Assembly: GCF_003946695.1 (NCBI RefSeq)
Contig: NZ_RHOX01000010.1
Span: 23,740-87,739 of the forward strand
Length of the DNA: 64,000 nt
Origin: Lapidilactobacillus bayanensis
Lineage (GTDB): Bacteria > Bacillota > Bacilli > Lactobacillales > Lactobacillaceae
Reading direction: 5' to 3'
Part shown: positions 9,360-18,740 of the stretch, piece after piece
Position numbering within the stretch: the stretch's first letter is position 1
Layout of the letters: each line of letters starts with the position of its first letter
Notes under the pieces: generated by a model
Told to the model about the DNA's origin: nothing
Databases searched by the model: none
What the model saw: only the letters and a program-made list of their open reading frames with translations
Translations under genes and position numbers: made by a program

Positions 9360-10511
9360 GTGTATAAAGATAGATTTCGAAAAGTATGGTCATATCAACC
9401 TGTTGATTACCGTACATGGCCATCGTTGAGTGCACCTCAAACTCAAATAATAACCCGACGCGCCGGCCTAGAAAGTTCAGCAATCAAATTTTATTTTACT
9501 AACCAAAATGGTGTTTCTGAATTAGATTTAGTAGATTTGCAATTAAAAGTGATTCGTAATAACTGCAATGTCTATGAACATGCTATTACCTTCGGAGGAA
9601 GCAATGAACTGGCCTTAAATATAGATCAGAAAATTATTAGCGATGAAATAGACTATGAATTTAAAGAAGATGACTTGCTGCAAATAAGCCTTACTTTGCC
9701 GAAGACAACATATCTAACTTCTGGCGTTGTTACGTATTCATTACTAGATTTAAAGGTCGAAAACTGGTCAATAGAACAGAATAAGAAATTAAACCAAATT
9801 GATTATTGTAAAATGGTGCAAGACAATTCAAGAATGACATATTTCTTTGGATTATACGGAATAGCAATGACTAATACCCAAGATATGCAATCAGTAGCAG
9901 TCTTTGGAGATTCAATTACGCAACAAGGCTTTTTTGTAAATCATTTACGAGAAGAATTACAGAGAAAAAATCCCAATCAATATTTTGTTAATAATTGTGG
10001 TATTGGTGGAAACCGGGTTCTGTTTGATACCGATCCCATGATGGATAAATGGTATCGACATGGCATTGCAGGTATTAAACGCTTTGAAACGGATGTTTAT
10101 GGAGAGTCCGATCCAAATATTGTGTTTGTTTTCCACGGTATTAACGATTTGATACAAGAGACTGCTCATCCTGGAGAGGTTGAAGATGTTGGTGAAGTTA
10201 TTGAAGGTTTAACTAAATATGCCGAAATAATCAAGCAGCATGCTTCTAAATCTGTGATTGCAACCTTGCTCCCGTTAAAAAAATCTAGATTTTATTCTGA
10301 TAGTGTAGAAAATAAGCGTCAGCTATTAAATAAGTGGATCAGAACTCAGGATGTCTATGATCAAGTTGCGGATCTTGAATTGGCAGTGGTTGATAAAGGT
10401 GACTCAAAATTATTAGATAAGAAGAGTGACTCTGGCGATGGCTTGCATCCGAATGACTTTGGTGGACAGCAACTTGCTATGGTAGCATACCAGAGCATTA
10501 TAGGACTTTAA
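9360..10511 (+). CDS. SGNH/GDSL hydrolase, probable xylo-oligosaccharide acetyl esterase
   Basis: A 383-residue cytoplasmic protein starting at GTG after a GAGG-type site. The N-terminal ~175 residues form a beta-rich domain of unknown role. The SGNH domain follows: GDSITQ with the nucleophile Ser185 (block I), NCGIGGNR (block II Gly), GINDL (block III Asn) and DGLHPND with Asp360 and His363 (block V). Position between GH67 and the xylose repressor suggests deacetylation of xylan fragments. The family also contains general lipases and carbohydrate esterases, so the substrate is inferred. Confidence 0.82.
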   Translation: MYKDRFRKVWSYQPVDYRTWPSLSAPQTQIITRRAGLESSAIKFYFTNQNGVSELDLVDLQLKVIRNNCNVYEHAITFGGSNELALNIDQKIISDEIDYEFKEDDLLQISLTLPKTTYLTSGVVTYSLLDLKVENWSIEQNKKLNQIDYCKMVQDNSRMTYFFGLYGIAMTNTQDMQSVAVFGDSITQQGFFVNHLREELQRKNPNQYFVNNCGIGGNRVLFDTDPMMDKWYRHGIAGIKRFETDVYGESDPNIVFVFHGINDLIQETAHPGEVEDVGEVIEGLTKYAEIIKQHASKSVIATLLPLKKSRFYSDSVENKRQLLNKWIRTQDVYDQVADLELAVVDKGDSKLLDKKSDSGDGLHPNDFGGQQLAMVAYQSIIGL

Positions 10512-10513
10512 AC

Positions 10514-11686
10514 ATGGAAATTCAGAAAGCACAGCTCAGAAATGTTAATCAAAAAAAGGTTTTAGAACAGATTTTCAATCATAAAATGATTTCGCGTAGC
10601 CAGATTGCTAAAAACCTTTCGTTAAGTAAAGTTACGGTTTCAGAAATTGTCGCCAGATTAATGGCGCAACAATATATCTGCGAGTTGGGGAAGGGAGTCA
10701 GCTCCAGCAAAGGTGGACGCAAACCAACAATATTACAAATTAATGCTAATTATGGTTTTGTGTTAAGTTTTGATTTGGAATTTGACTACATCGAAGGAAT
10801 GCTCGCGCTGGTTAATGGTGAACAAGTTAATGTGATACACCAAAAGGCCAGTACGGTCTCAGTTTTCGACAGAATAGCAATAATTGAAAGAATAGCTGAA
10901 GAACTGATAGCAGGTGTACAAACTAAGGCAGGCCTACTAGGGATTTCAATTGCTGTTCACGGAATTGTTGTAAATAATAAGATTTTATATACGCCCTATA
11001 TTAATTTTAAAAATATTGATCTTGGTGGGATTTTAACAAAGAAATTCATGGTTCCGGTTATTTTAGAAAATGAGGCAAATCTATCCGCAGTTTATGAAAG
11101 AGACTTTCAAAGCAGAGAGAGCATTGATAACTTAGTCTGCGTTAGCATTCATAAAGGAATCGGTGCCGGAATTATTCTAAATAATCGCTTGTACACTGGA
11201 ATTCGTGGTGAGGCGGGTGAAATTGGACATGCAGTCGTATTTGAATCTGGCGAAGAACACAAGAGTATGCGCCATTCAATCGAAGAGTCTTGTTCAGAAG
11301 ATGCGATTGTGGCTAAGATCAGCGAAGCAATAAGTGTAGATAAACTTACACATGCTGAAATCAAAGAATTATATGATAGAAATAATCAGCAAGTCAGAAA
11401 AATAATGAGTGATTTCTGTTTCTATACAGCAAGTATCATTCACAATTTAATCGTTTCGCTGGATCCCAAAATGGTTATTATCAATTCAAACTTAATTTCG
11501 GATATACCCCAACTTCTGCAGGAGATAAAGTCCAATATTTTGTATTTAACAGACGAGAAAACTCAAATTATACTTTCTAAAAATTCAAGATATTCAATAT
11601 TACTTGGCGGTATCTCAGTAATAATAGGTAGTACGCTCGAAATTAATTCTGGGGAGATATCTTTTATGGAAACAGAGCAAGGTTAG
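10514..11686 (+). CDS. xylR: ROK family xylose repressor
   Basis: This 390-residue protein has a winged helix-turn-helix at about residues 14-70 (ISRSQIAKNLSLSKVTVSEIVARLM) and a ROK sugar-binding domain with ENEANLSAVYERDF, GIGAGIILNN and GEAGEIGH. Its start lies two bases after the esterase stop, so it ends the oligosaccharide operon. The xylA promoter follows about 70 bases downstream. It is expected to bind near the xylA and ABC-operon promoters and release on xylose. The shared TTAGTTNGTAA motif at both is the candidate site. The C-terminal part is paralogous to the truncated ROK gene at the window start. Confidence 0.85.
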   Translation: MEIQKAQLRNVNQKKVLEQIFNHKMISRSQIAKNLSLSKVTVSEIVARLMAQQYICELGKGVSSSKGGRKPTILQINANYGFVLSFDLEFDYIEGMLALVNGEQVNVIHQKASTVSVFDRIAIIERIAEELIAGVQTKAGLLGISIAVHGIVVNNKILYTPYINFKNIDLGGILTKKFMVPVILENEANLSAVYERDFQSRESIDNLVCVSIHKGIGAGIILNNRLYTGIRGEAGEIGHAVVFESGEEHKSMRHSIEESCSEDAIVAKISEAISVDKLTHAEIKELYDRNNQQVRKIMSDFCFYTASIIHNLIVSLDPKMVIINSNLISDIPQLLQEIKSNILYLTDEKTQIILSKNSRYSILLGGISVIIGSTLEINSGEISFMETEQG

Positions 11687-11730
11687 CTTAAATTTGGGCA
11701 TAAGTTTTTAAAAGAAATGCGTAAAAGGGC

Positions 11731-11792
11731 TTGAATCAATTAAATGTAAGCGGTAAAATAAGAATTGTAAGTTAGTTAGTAAACTAAACTAA
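11731..11792 (+). promoter_or_regulatory. xylA promoter with cre-like site and XylR operator candidate
   Basis: TTGAAT (11731-11736) and TAAAAT (11754-11759) are 17 bases apart. TGTAAGCGGTAAAA (11745-11758) matches the cre consensus at 13 of 14 positions and covers the -10 box. The segment 11771-11792 is an imperfect palindrome built around TTAGTAAACTAA, typical in form for xylose-repressor operators. The RBS GGAGG is at 11798-11802. Confidence 0.75.
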
Positions 11793-11811
11793 AAAATGGA
11801 GGTCAATTTTT

Positions 11812-13149
11812 ATGACAACATATTTTCCCGATGTAGATAAAATTCCTTTTAAGGGTACAAGTTCTCTAAAATCTGGTATGGATTTTCACTATTATGATGC
11901 TGACGCTGTTGTTGGCGGCAAAAAGATGCGTGACTGGTTGCGTTTCTCTGTTGCTTACTGGCACACATTTGGTCAACAATTAAATGATATCTTTGGCGAT
12001 GGCACGGCCATTCGTCCTTGGAACAATTTAACTGGTATGGATTTGGCTAAGGCTCGTGTTGAAGCTTCGTTCGAATTCTTCGATAAATTAGGCGTTGACT
12101 TCTATTGCTTCCATGATCGTGACGTTGCTCCTGAAGGGTTGACCTTACGTGAGACGAACAAGAACCTTGACGAAATTACAGACATGTTTGTTGAATATCA
12201 GAAACAAACTGGTATGAAAGTTCTTTGGAACACAGCTAATATGTTTACCAATCCTCGTTTCGTTTCTGGTGCTGCTTCTTCACCATTTGCAGATGTTTTT
12301 GCTTATGCTGCTGGCCAAGTTAAAGAAGGTTTGGATACAGCTAAAAAAGTTGGTGCTGAAAACTATGTCTTCTGGGGTGGTCGTGAAGGTTACGAATCAC
12401 TTTTGAATACTGATATGAAACTCGAACAAGAACATTTAGCTAAATTCTTCCACATGGCTGCAGATTACGCTAAAGAAATTGGGTTTGAAGGTCAATTATT
12501 ACTTGAGCCAAAACCTAAGGAACCAATGATGCATCAATATGACTTTGATGCTGCAACCACTATTGCTTTCATGAAAGAATATGATCTTGAAGGAACTTAC
12601 AAGTTAAATCTTGAAGGTAACCATGCTAATTTAGCTGGTCATACTTACCAACATGAAATTCGTACTGCTCGTGAAGCAGGTGTGTTAGGTTCATTAGATG
12701 CTAACCAAGGCGACAAGTTGATTGGCTGGGATATCGACGAATTCCCATCCGACCTATACGAAGCAACTTTAGCAATGTATGAAGTTGTTGAAAATGGCGG
12801 TTTAGGCCGTGGTGGTTTGAACTTTGATGCTAAACCACGTCGTTCTTCATTCACAACTGATGACATGTTCTACGGTCATATTGTTGGTATGGATACATTC
12901 GCTGCTGGTTTGAAAGTTGCTTTACGCTTGAAAGAAGATAAAGTATTCGAAGACTTTATCGCTAACCGTTACGCAAGCTATACAACCGGTGTTGGTGTTG
13001 ATATCGAAAGTGGCAAGGCTGATTTCAAGTCATTGAACGACTATATTATTGACAAGCCACAATCTGCATTATTATCAGCAACTAAGTCTGGTCGTATCGA
13101 AGAATTAAAGGATACTTTGAATCATTACATGATCGAAACTCTAAAGTAA
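11812..13149 (+). CDS. xylA: Xylose isomerase
   Basis: This 445-residue protein has the length of class II xylose isomerases and interconverts D-xylose and D-xylulose with two divalent metal ions. Visible motifs are YCFHDRD with the ring-opening base His101, [36 protein letters not shown] (metal ligands) and the late [10 protein letters not shown] block. Codon use is strongly biased toward preferred codons, consistent with high expression. It is transcribed from its own cre/XylR-controlled promoter. A long hairpin region and a terminator separate it from xylB. Confidence 0.97.
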   Translation: MTTYFPDVDKIPFKGTSSLKSGMDFHYYDADAVVGGKKMRDWLRFSVAYWHTFGQQLNDIFGDGTAIRPWNNLTGMDLAKARVEASFEFFDKLGVDFYCFHDRDVAPEGLTLRETNKNLDEITDMFVEYQKQTGMKVLWNTANMFTNPRFVSGAASSPFADVFAYAAGQVKEGLDTAKKVGAENYVFWGGREGYESLLNTDMKLEQEHLAKFFHMAADYAKEIGFEGQLLLEPKPKEPMMHQYDFDAATTIAFMKEYDLEGTYKLNLEGNHANLAGHTYQHEIRTAREAGVLGSLDANQGDKLIGWDIDEFPSDLYEATLAMYEVVENGGLGRGGLNFDAKPRRSSFTTDDMFYGHIVGMDTFAAGLKVALRLKEDKVFEDFIANRYASYTTGVGVDIESGKADFKSLNDYIIDKPQSALLSATKSGRIEELKDTLNHYMIETLK

Positions 13150-13454
13150 TCAGAGCGCGGAGAAGCGTGGGTAGTTAGTGAGGATTAAGTTCAAACCAGT
13201 TTAAATCTTGGTTTTAAGATTTAAACTGGTTTAACTTAACCGGAACTAACTGCGCTTCGCAGCACGTTTCAAAATAGAGTGCGGAGAACAACGATTTGAC
13301 TGCCTTAATTTAAACGAAAAGATCGATGTGTGTTAACACAGCGAGATTTACGCTTAAATTATGCGCAGTCAGTTGTTTGCAGCACGTTTCAGATCAGAGT
13401 GCAGGAAAGTCAACAACCGCTTTAAGCGCATTTAATTCGTTAATTAAGATCAAT
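13150..13454 (+). repeat. Tandem long imperfect hairpins (intergenic repeat family)
   Basis: Between xylA and xylB lie two consecutive long inverted repeats with related ends. The first spans about 13154-13267 and has arms of about 35 bp (AGTTAGT...CAGTTTAAATC against GATTTAAACTG...AACTAACT). The second spans about 13277-13390. Each closes with GCAGCACGTTTC followed closely by AGAGTGC, at about 13261-13281 and 13379-13403, so the boundary itself is repeated. No ORF is present. The structure resembles a palindromic intergenic repeat family rather than a terminator. Confidence 0.7.
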
Positions 13455-13509
13455 AAAAAGTAAGGCTCTGAATTCCGGCTGCTAGCCGCACGTCGGCCTT
13501 ACTTTTTTT
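13455..13509 (+). terminator. Strong terminator hairpin between xylA and xylB
   Basis: AAAAAGTAAGGC (13455-13466) pairs perfectly with GCCTTACTTTTT (13496-13507), and the T-run continues to 13509. It ends only 24 bases before the xylB ATG, with the RBS GTGAGGG in between and no room for a promoter. xylB must therefore depend on read-through, antitermination or processing. Confidence 0.9.
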
Positions 13510-13533
13510 AATATTAATAAGTGAGGGTTAATC

Positions 13534-15033
13534 ATGAAATATGTCATTGGTGTGGACTTAGGAACTAGTGCTGTCAAGGTTCTGCTGGTTGATCAAAAAG
13601 GCGCGGTTGTCGCGCAGGCGAGTGAAAGTTATCCATTACAACAACCGCAACCTGGTTATAGCGAGCAAAATCCTGAGGATTGGGTAATCGGCACGACGAC
13701 AGCAATCAAAAAATTACTTGCTAGTCAGGCGCTTGTTGCTAGTGATATTGAAGGGATTAGTTATTCTGGGCAAATGCATGGCCTGGTTTTGTTAGATCAA
13801 AACCAACAAGTATTACGTCCTGCCATTCTTTGGAATGATACTCGGACGACGAAACAGTCTGAGGAAATTATGGATAAGATGGGGGCGCGTTTCGTTGAAA
13901 TTACCCGCAATCGACCATTAGAAGGTTTTACATTACCGAAGATTTTATGGGTTCAAGAAAATGAACCAGAAATTTTTGCGCAAGTGGCTAGCTTCGTCTT
14001 ACCTAAAGATTATGTTCGTTATCGCATGACTGGTAAAATCAACATGGAGTTATCAGATGCTGCTGGAACGGTTATGTTAGATGTTGCTAAAAAAGAATGG
14101 AGTCAAGAAATTTGCGATGCTTTCGCGATTCCAAGTTCAATTTGTCCGCCATTAATTGAGGCAACGACAAATGTCGGGACGATTTCTGCTGAGTTTGCTG
14201 TAGAATCTGGACTTGATCGGAAGACTCAGGTTTTTGGCGGTGGTGCTGATAACGCGTGTGGCGCCATTGGTGCTGGCATTTTGAAGCCGGATCAAGCAAT
14301 GTGCAGTATCGGTACATCTGGCGTTATTTTGGCTTACGAACCGGATACTAGCGTTGATTATCATGGTCAAGTTCATTTCTTTAACCATGCTATTCCCGAC
14401 CGTTTTTACTCAATGGGGGTAACTTTGGCCGCGGGGTACAGTTTGAGCTGGTTTAAGAAGACTTTTGCTCCAGATACCTCATTCGATGATTTCGTTGGTA
14501 GTGCGGCGCAATCAACCATTGGTGCGCACGGATTATTATTTACACCATACATTGTTGGGGAAAGAACGCCGTATGCTGATGCTAAAATTCGTGGTAGTTT
14601 CATCGGGATTGATGGCAAACAAGAACGCGCAGATTTTATTCGAGCTGTCTTAGAGGGGATTGTCTTTTCGTTCAAAGATATTTTGAATATCTACGAAGCA
14701 AACGGGAAAGAGTTTAAAGAACTGGTCTCAATTGGTGGTGGCGCTAAGAGCCCACTCTGGTTGCAAATTCAGGCAGATATTTTCAATAAAGATATTGTCC
14801 GCTTGGAAAGTGAGCAAGGGCCAGGTATGGGGGCGGCAATGATTGCAGCTGTCGGTCTAGGCTGGTTTGAAAACTTCCGTGATTGCGCTAGTCAATTTAT
14901 TAAAGTCAAAACAGTTTATCATCCAATCGCCGCAAATGTCGCTCGTTATCGTGAATATTATCAGGTTTACCATCAAGTCTATACGCAGACACAACCTTTA
15001 ACCAAGCAATTATTAGATTTAGAAACAAAATAA
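13534..15033 (+). CDS. xylB: Xylulokinase
   Basis: This 499-residue FGGY-family kinase phosphorylates D-xylulose to xylulose-5-phosphate for the phosphoketolase or pentose phosphate route. The N-terminal phosphate-binding motif [29 protein letters not shown] and the C-terminal [19 protein letters not shown] signature are all present. Length is normal. The gene sits directly behind a terminator hairpin and is followed after 25 bases by the GH3 xylosidase, with which it probably shares a transcript. Confidence 0.95.
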   Translation: MKYVIGVDLGTSAVKVLLVDQKGAVVAQASESYPLQQPQPGYSEQNPEDWVIGTTTAIKKLLASQALVASDIEGISYSGQMHGLVLLDQNQQVLRPAILWNDTRTTKQSEEIMDKMGARFVEITRNRPLEGFTLPKILWVQENEPEIFAQVASFVLPKDYVRYRMTGKINMELSDAAGTVMLDVAKKEWSQEICDAFAIPSSICPPLIEATTNVGTISAEFAVESGLDRKTQVFGGGADNACGAIGAGILKPDQAMCSIGTSGVILAYEPDTSVDYHGQVHFFNHAIPDRFYSMGVTLAAGYSLSWFKKTFAPDTSFDDFVGSAAQSTIGAHGLLFTPYIVGERTPYADAKIRGSFIGIDGKQERADFIRAVLEGIVFSFKDILNIYEANGKEFKELVSIGGGAKSPLWLQIQADIFNKDIVRLESEQGPGMGAAMIAAVGLGWFENFRDCASQFIKVKTVYHPIAANVARYREYYQVYHQVYTQTQPLTKQLLDLETK

Positions 15034-15058
15034 TTTTTTGAAAAGGTAGGGATTACAA

Positions 15059-17194
15059 ATGACCAACGAGAGAATTTCGCACGAAGAAGCGCGCAAAACT
15101 GCCACAGAGCTTGTTAATAAAATGACGATTGATGAGAAGATTGGCCAGCTTGAATATGATGCTAAAGCCATTTCTCATTTGAATATTCCCGAATATAATT
15201 ATTGGGGCGAGGCTTTACACGGTGTCGCTCGTGCAGGTACTGCCACAGTATTTCCACAATCAATTGGCTTAGCAGCAATGTTCGACCCGGAAATGTTACA
15301 ACAAATTGGGACGACCGTTTCAACAGAAGCTCGGGCAAAACATAATGAGTATTCAAAACTTGGCGATCGTGATATTTATAAAGGCTTAACTTTCTGGTCA
15401 CCTAACGTTAATATTTTCCGCGATCCACGTTGGGGCCGCGGTCATGAAACATATGGTGAAGATCCATATTTGACGGCTACTAATGGCGTGGCCTATATCG
15501 AGGGATTACAAGGACATGAGAAATATTTGAAGCTGGCAGCTTGTGCTAAACATTTTGCTGTCCATAGTGGCCCTGAAGGTATTCGGCACGGCTTTAATGT
15601 TGATGTTGCACCAAAAGATTTAGCTGAAACTTATTTGCCCGCTTTTAAAGCGGCTGTACAAAAGGGACATGTTGAGAGCGTTATGGCCGCTTATAACGCT
15701 GTTGATGGTGTACCAGCGCCTACTAATTCACAACTCTTGGAAAAAACATTACGTGAAGAATGGGGCTTTGAAGGCCACGTTGTTTCAGATTATGGCGCTG
15801 AAGAAGATGTTAAGCAGTACCATCACTATACAAAGAGTGACGCTGAAACAATTGCCTTAGCAATTAAAGCTGGTTGTGATTTATGTGCCGGTCATTTAGT
15901 TAAATATTTACGGCAAGCCTTGCAAGAAGGTTTGATTACCGAAGAAGCAATTAATGGTGCCGTTACCAGATTACTAACAACCCGTGTCTTACTAGGGTTA
16001 CATGCTACTGATAATGACTATGATGAAATTGGTTTTGAAAATAACGACACAACTGAGCATCACCAACAGGCACTGACAGCTGCTTATAAGAGCTTTGTAT
16101 TATTAAAAAATAACGGGATCTTACCTTTAAGTGAAGATCAGCTTAAATCGATTGCGGTGATTGGGCCAACAGCTGATAGTACGATTATTCTTCAAGGTAA
16201 CTATGCAGGCACGGCTTCGAACAACACAACGATTTTAGCTGGTATTCGGCAAGCAGCCGGCGAAAAGATTCGTGTTAATTATTCCGAAGGGTGTCACTTA
16301 TTTAAGGATCGGGTAGAACCATTAGCCAAGGCGGATGATCGTGAATCAGAAGCATTAATGATGGCGCAACATAGCGATGTCGTTGTCCTTTGTTTGGGAC
16401 TTGATTCAACGATTGAAGGTGAACAAGGTGACGCCGGGAACGCTTATGCTGCAGGCGACAAGTCTGACTTGAATTTACCTGGTCATCAACAACATTTGCT
16501 AGAAGAAGTCTTGGCTGTTGGTAAGCCTGTAATTCTATTAATTACGGCCGGCAGCGCCTTAACGTTTAATGCTCAAGAAACAAACCCAGCTTTAGCTGCA
16601 ATCATGGATGTTTGGTATCCTGGCGCACTTGGTGGTCGCGCAGTTGCTGATGTTTTATTTGGTAAAGTTAGTCCTAGTGGTAAGTTACCAATCACTTTCT
16701 ACCAAACGACTGCGGAATTACCAGACTTTACTGATTACAGCATGAAGAATCGGACTTACCGTTATATGGAGAATCAAGCGCTTTATCCATTCGGCTACGG
16801 CCTGACTTATTCAAAGGTCGCTTTGACAAATGCGACGATTGAGAATTTTAACAAGACACTTGAAAATACTGCGGTTAAGGTGACTGTTCAGAATACTGGT
16901 GACTTTGATATTGAAGAAGTCGTGCAAGTATATGTTCATGCTGACGATTCAACAGACGCGACACCGCATGCTAAACTGACGGCATTTCAACGAGTTGCAT
17001 TAGCAGTAGGTGAACAAAAGACGGTGACCATTCCTGTCCCTGCTTATGCTTTTGAAGTCGTTAATGAGCAAGGTGAAACTTATTCAGCAACCGGTCAGTT
17101 CACGTTTAGTATCGGTGTTGGTCAACCAGATGAACGGACTGAATATTTAACAGCTGTTAAGCCAATTCAGTTAACGGTTACTAAGACGTTTTAG
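15059..17194 (+). CDS. Glycoside hydrolase family 3 beta-xylosidase (or beta-glucosidase)
   Basis: A 711-residue enzyme with no signal peptide, so it acts on imported oligosaccharides. The domain order is the GH3 barrel (about 15-320), the alpha/beta sandwich (about 350-560) and a fibronectin-III-like C-terminal domain (about 600-700). The nucleophile lies in VVSDYGA as Asp244, and the CAKHFAVHSGPEG motif is the substrate-binding KH/GP block. Sequence cannot separate xylosidase from glucosidase, but its place after xylAB and near GH67 strongly favours beta-1,4-xylosidase. Confidence 0.88.
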   Translation: MTNERISHEEARKTATELVNKMTIDEKIGQLEYDAKAISHLNIPEYNYWGEALHGVARAGTATVFPQSIGLAAMFDPEMLQQIGTTVSTEARAKHNEYSKLGDRDIYKGLTFWSPNVNIFRDPRWGRGHETYGEDPYLTATNGVAYIEGLQGHEKYLKLAACAKHFAVHSGPEGIRHGFNVDVAPKDLAETYLPAFKAAVQKGHVESVMAAYNAVDGVPAPTNSQLLEKTLREEWGFEGHVVSDYGAEEDVKQYHHYTKSDAETIALAIKAGCDLCAGHLVKYLRQALQEGLITEEAINGAVTRLLTTRVLLGLHATDNDYDEIGFENNDTTEHHQQALTAAYKSFVLLKNNGILPLSEDQLKSIAVIGPTADSTIILQGNYAGTASNNTTILAGIRQAAGEKIRVNYSEGCHLFKDRVEPLAKADDRESEALMMAQHSDVVVLCLGLDSTIEGEQGDAGNAYAAGDKSDLNLPGHQQHLLEEVLAVGKPVILLITAGSALTFNAQETNPALAAIMDVWYPGALGGRAVADVLFGKVSPSGKLPITFYQTTAELPDFTDYSMKNRTYRYMENQALYPFGYGLTYSKVALTNATIENFNKTLENTAVKVTVQNTGDFDIEEVVQVYVHADDSTDATPHAKLTAFQRVALAVGEQKTVTIPVPAYAFEVVNEQGETYSATGQFTFSIGVGQPDERTEYLTAVKPIQLTVTKTF

Positions 17195-17916
17195 AGACGA
17201 ACGTAGCGTGTGACAGTTGTTGTGGTGAGGAACAGAAATACTTTGCGCTGGAACGTAGTGGGCATTGCTTGAAGCCAATTTTTGCAAAATTGTCTCCAAG
17301 ACAGGTCTTACTGTAAGTGGTAAACCACCAACAGTAATATCACCACTGAGCGGTATTTATTTTCCCTCACTAAACAAGTAAGATGGCAACCTTTGCGCAA
17401 GCGCTGAATTGACGTGTGGTTAAAGTACTTCTAATTTTCAGGAGTACAAATTTGCTATTAAATCATACCATATCATCTCTTTTGTCGGTGCCGGAGGAAA
17501 ATCGCGGTCAGCCGCGGAATTCTTGTTAATGGTTTACCATTTACAAGAAAGCTTGAGTTTGAGACGAATTGGTTTTGATTCGGCTCAAACCAATACTCGC
17601 AGCGTTCCACCAGCGTATTTTCTGTAGGCACGAAGAATCGCAGCATAACAGTTCTAGGACTTTGCATTTAAAATAAAGTCCATATCTAAGACGAATTAGT
17701 TTTGATTCAGCTCCGTTCCACCAGCGGATTTCCCGCAGGCACGAAGAACCGCGACATAACAGTTCTAGGATTTCGCATTTCCCGCAGGCATGAAGAACTA
17801 CAATTATAATAGTTCTAACATGTCCAATCTTTGAATCAATTTAATTTTGATACGACTTAAATTAACGCTCGTAGCGTTTCTCGAAAGTATGAAAAAGTTC
17901 TACAAAATATAAACTC
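17195..17916. repeat. Gene-free region with long hairpins, two related 30-bp palindromes and degenerate direct repeats
   Basis: There is no credible ORF. Positions 17308-17337 and 17520-17549 are both 30-bp imperfect palindromes centred on a TGGT-WW-ACCA core. An outer inverted repeat (about 17223-17250 against about 17341-17370) encloses the first. From 17559 a unit of roughly 100-110 bp is repeated: 17559-17668, 17684-17780, then partial copies to about 17900. It contains GACGAATTGGTTTTGATTC, CGTTCCACCAGCG, GCAGGCACGAAGAA and CATAACAGTTCTAGGA. Copies differ by substitutions and small gaps. Confidence 0.7.
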
Positions 17917-17951
17917 AAAAAGGCCCAAATCCAGAAAACGGATTTGGGTCT
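17917..17951 (-). terminator. Terminator of the lysine ABC transporter operon
   Basis: Reading the minus strand, GACCCAAATCC pairs with GGATTTGGGCC across a short loop and is followed by TTTTT. It lies about 40-70 bases beyond the ATPase stop codon. Confidence 0.88.
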
Positions 17952-17987
17952 TAATTATTTTAAGCGGAATTATTAATTGCTTTAATC

Positions 17988-18728
17988 TTAGACGCGATTC
18001 AAATAACGCTTTAGGAACGTCTTCGTTCGTTCCTCTTGTGGTGTGCCAAAAATTTGATTGGCAGTTCCTTCCTCGGCGATGACACCTTGGTCCATAAAGA
18101 CCACATGATCAGAGATATCTCGTGCAAAAGCCATTTCGTGGGTTACTAGGATCATTGTTAAGCCGGTATGAGCTAGAGCGCGCATAGAATCAAGCACGTC
18201 ATCAACCATTTCTGGATCCAAGGCCGATGTAGGCTCGTCGAATAGTAAAACTTCAGGACTCATCGAGACAGCGCGGGCAATGCCGACACGTTGTTTCTGC
18301 CCCCCAGAAAGTTGTGCTGGTTTGGCATCAACATAAGGCGCCATTCCTACTTTTTCTAATTGTTCTAAGGCAATCGTCTTAGCTTCAGCGGCGTTGCGAT
18401 GCAAAACGGTCGTTTGCCCAATTGTACAATTCTGTAAAACGTTTAAGTTATTGAACAAGTTGAAGGATTGAAAGACCATACCGACTTTTGCACGGTAATC
18501 AGTGACATTGAAACTGTTGGCTAGAACATTTTCGCCATGAAAATCAATCTTACCGCTGGTTGGTTGTTCCAATAAGTTAATACAGCGGAGTAAAGTTGAT
18601 TTGCCAGAACCAGATGAACCAATAATTGATAAAACTTCGCCGGGTTCGACGTGTAGATTAATATCCTTTAAAACTTTGTGGGTACCAAAATTTTTTTCTA
18701 GGTGCGTGACTTCTAATAAGTTTGTCAT
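17988..18728 (-). CDS. Polar amino acid ABC transporter ATP-binding protein (lysine-type)
   Basis: A 246-residue ABC ATPase of the GlnQ/HisP class. The Walker A motif GSSGSGKST lies near residue 37, the signature is [14 protein letters not shown], and Walker B with D-loop reads [13 protein letters not shown]; the switch histidine is in VTHEMAFA. The gene follows the fused binding protein-permease after 12 bases, and both are controlled by the upstream lysine riboswitch. It therefore most probably drives uptake of lysine. Confidence 0.92.
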   Translation of the reverse strand: MTNLLEVTHLEKNFGTHKVLKDINLHVEPGEVLSIIGSSGSGKSTLLRCINLLEQPTSGKIDFHGENVLANSFNVTDYRAKVGMVFQSFNLFNNLNVLQNCTIGQTTVLHRNAAEAKTIALEQLEKVGMAPYVDAKPAQLSGGQKQRVGIARAVSMSPEVLLFDEPTSALDPEMVDDVLDSMRALAHTGLTMILVTHEMAFARDISDHVVFMDQGVIAEEGTANQIFGTPQEERTKTFLKRYLNRV

Positions 18729-18740
18729 ATTTTTAAGCTC

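Noticed and set aside
17559..17900. CRISPR array
   Set aside because: Repeat units are about 100 bp, degenerate, with no regular spacers and no cas genes nearby.
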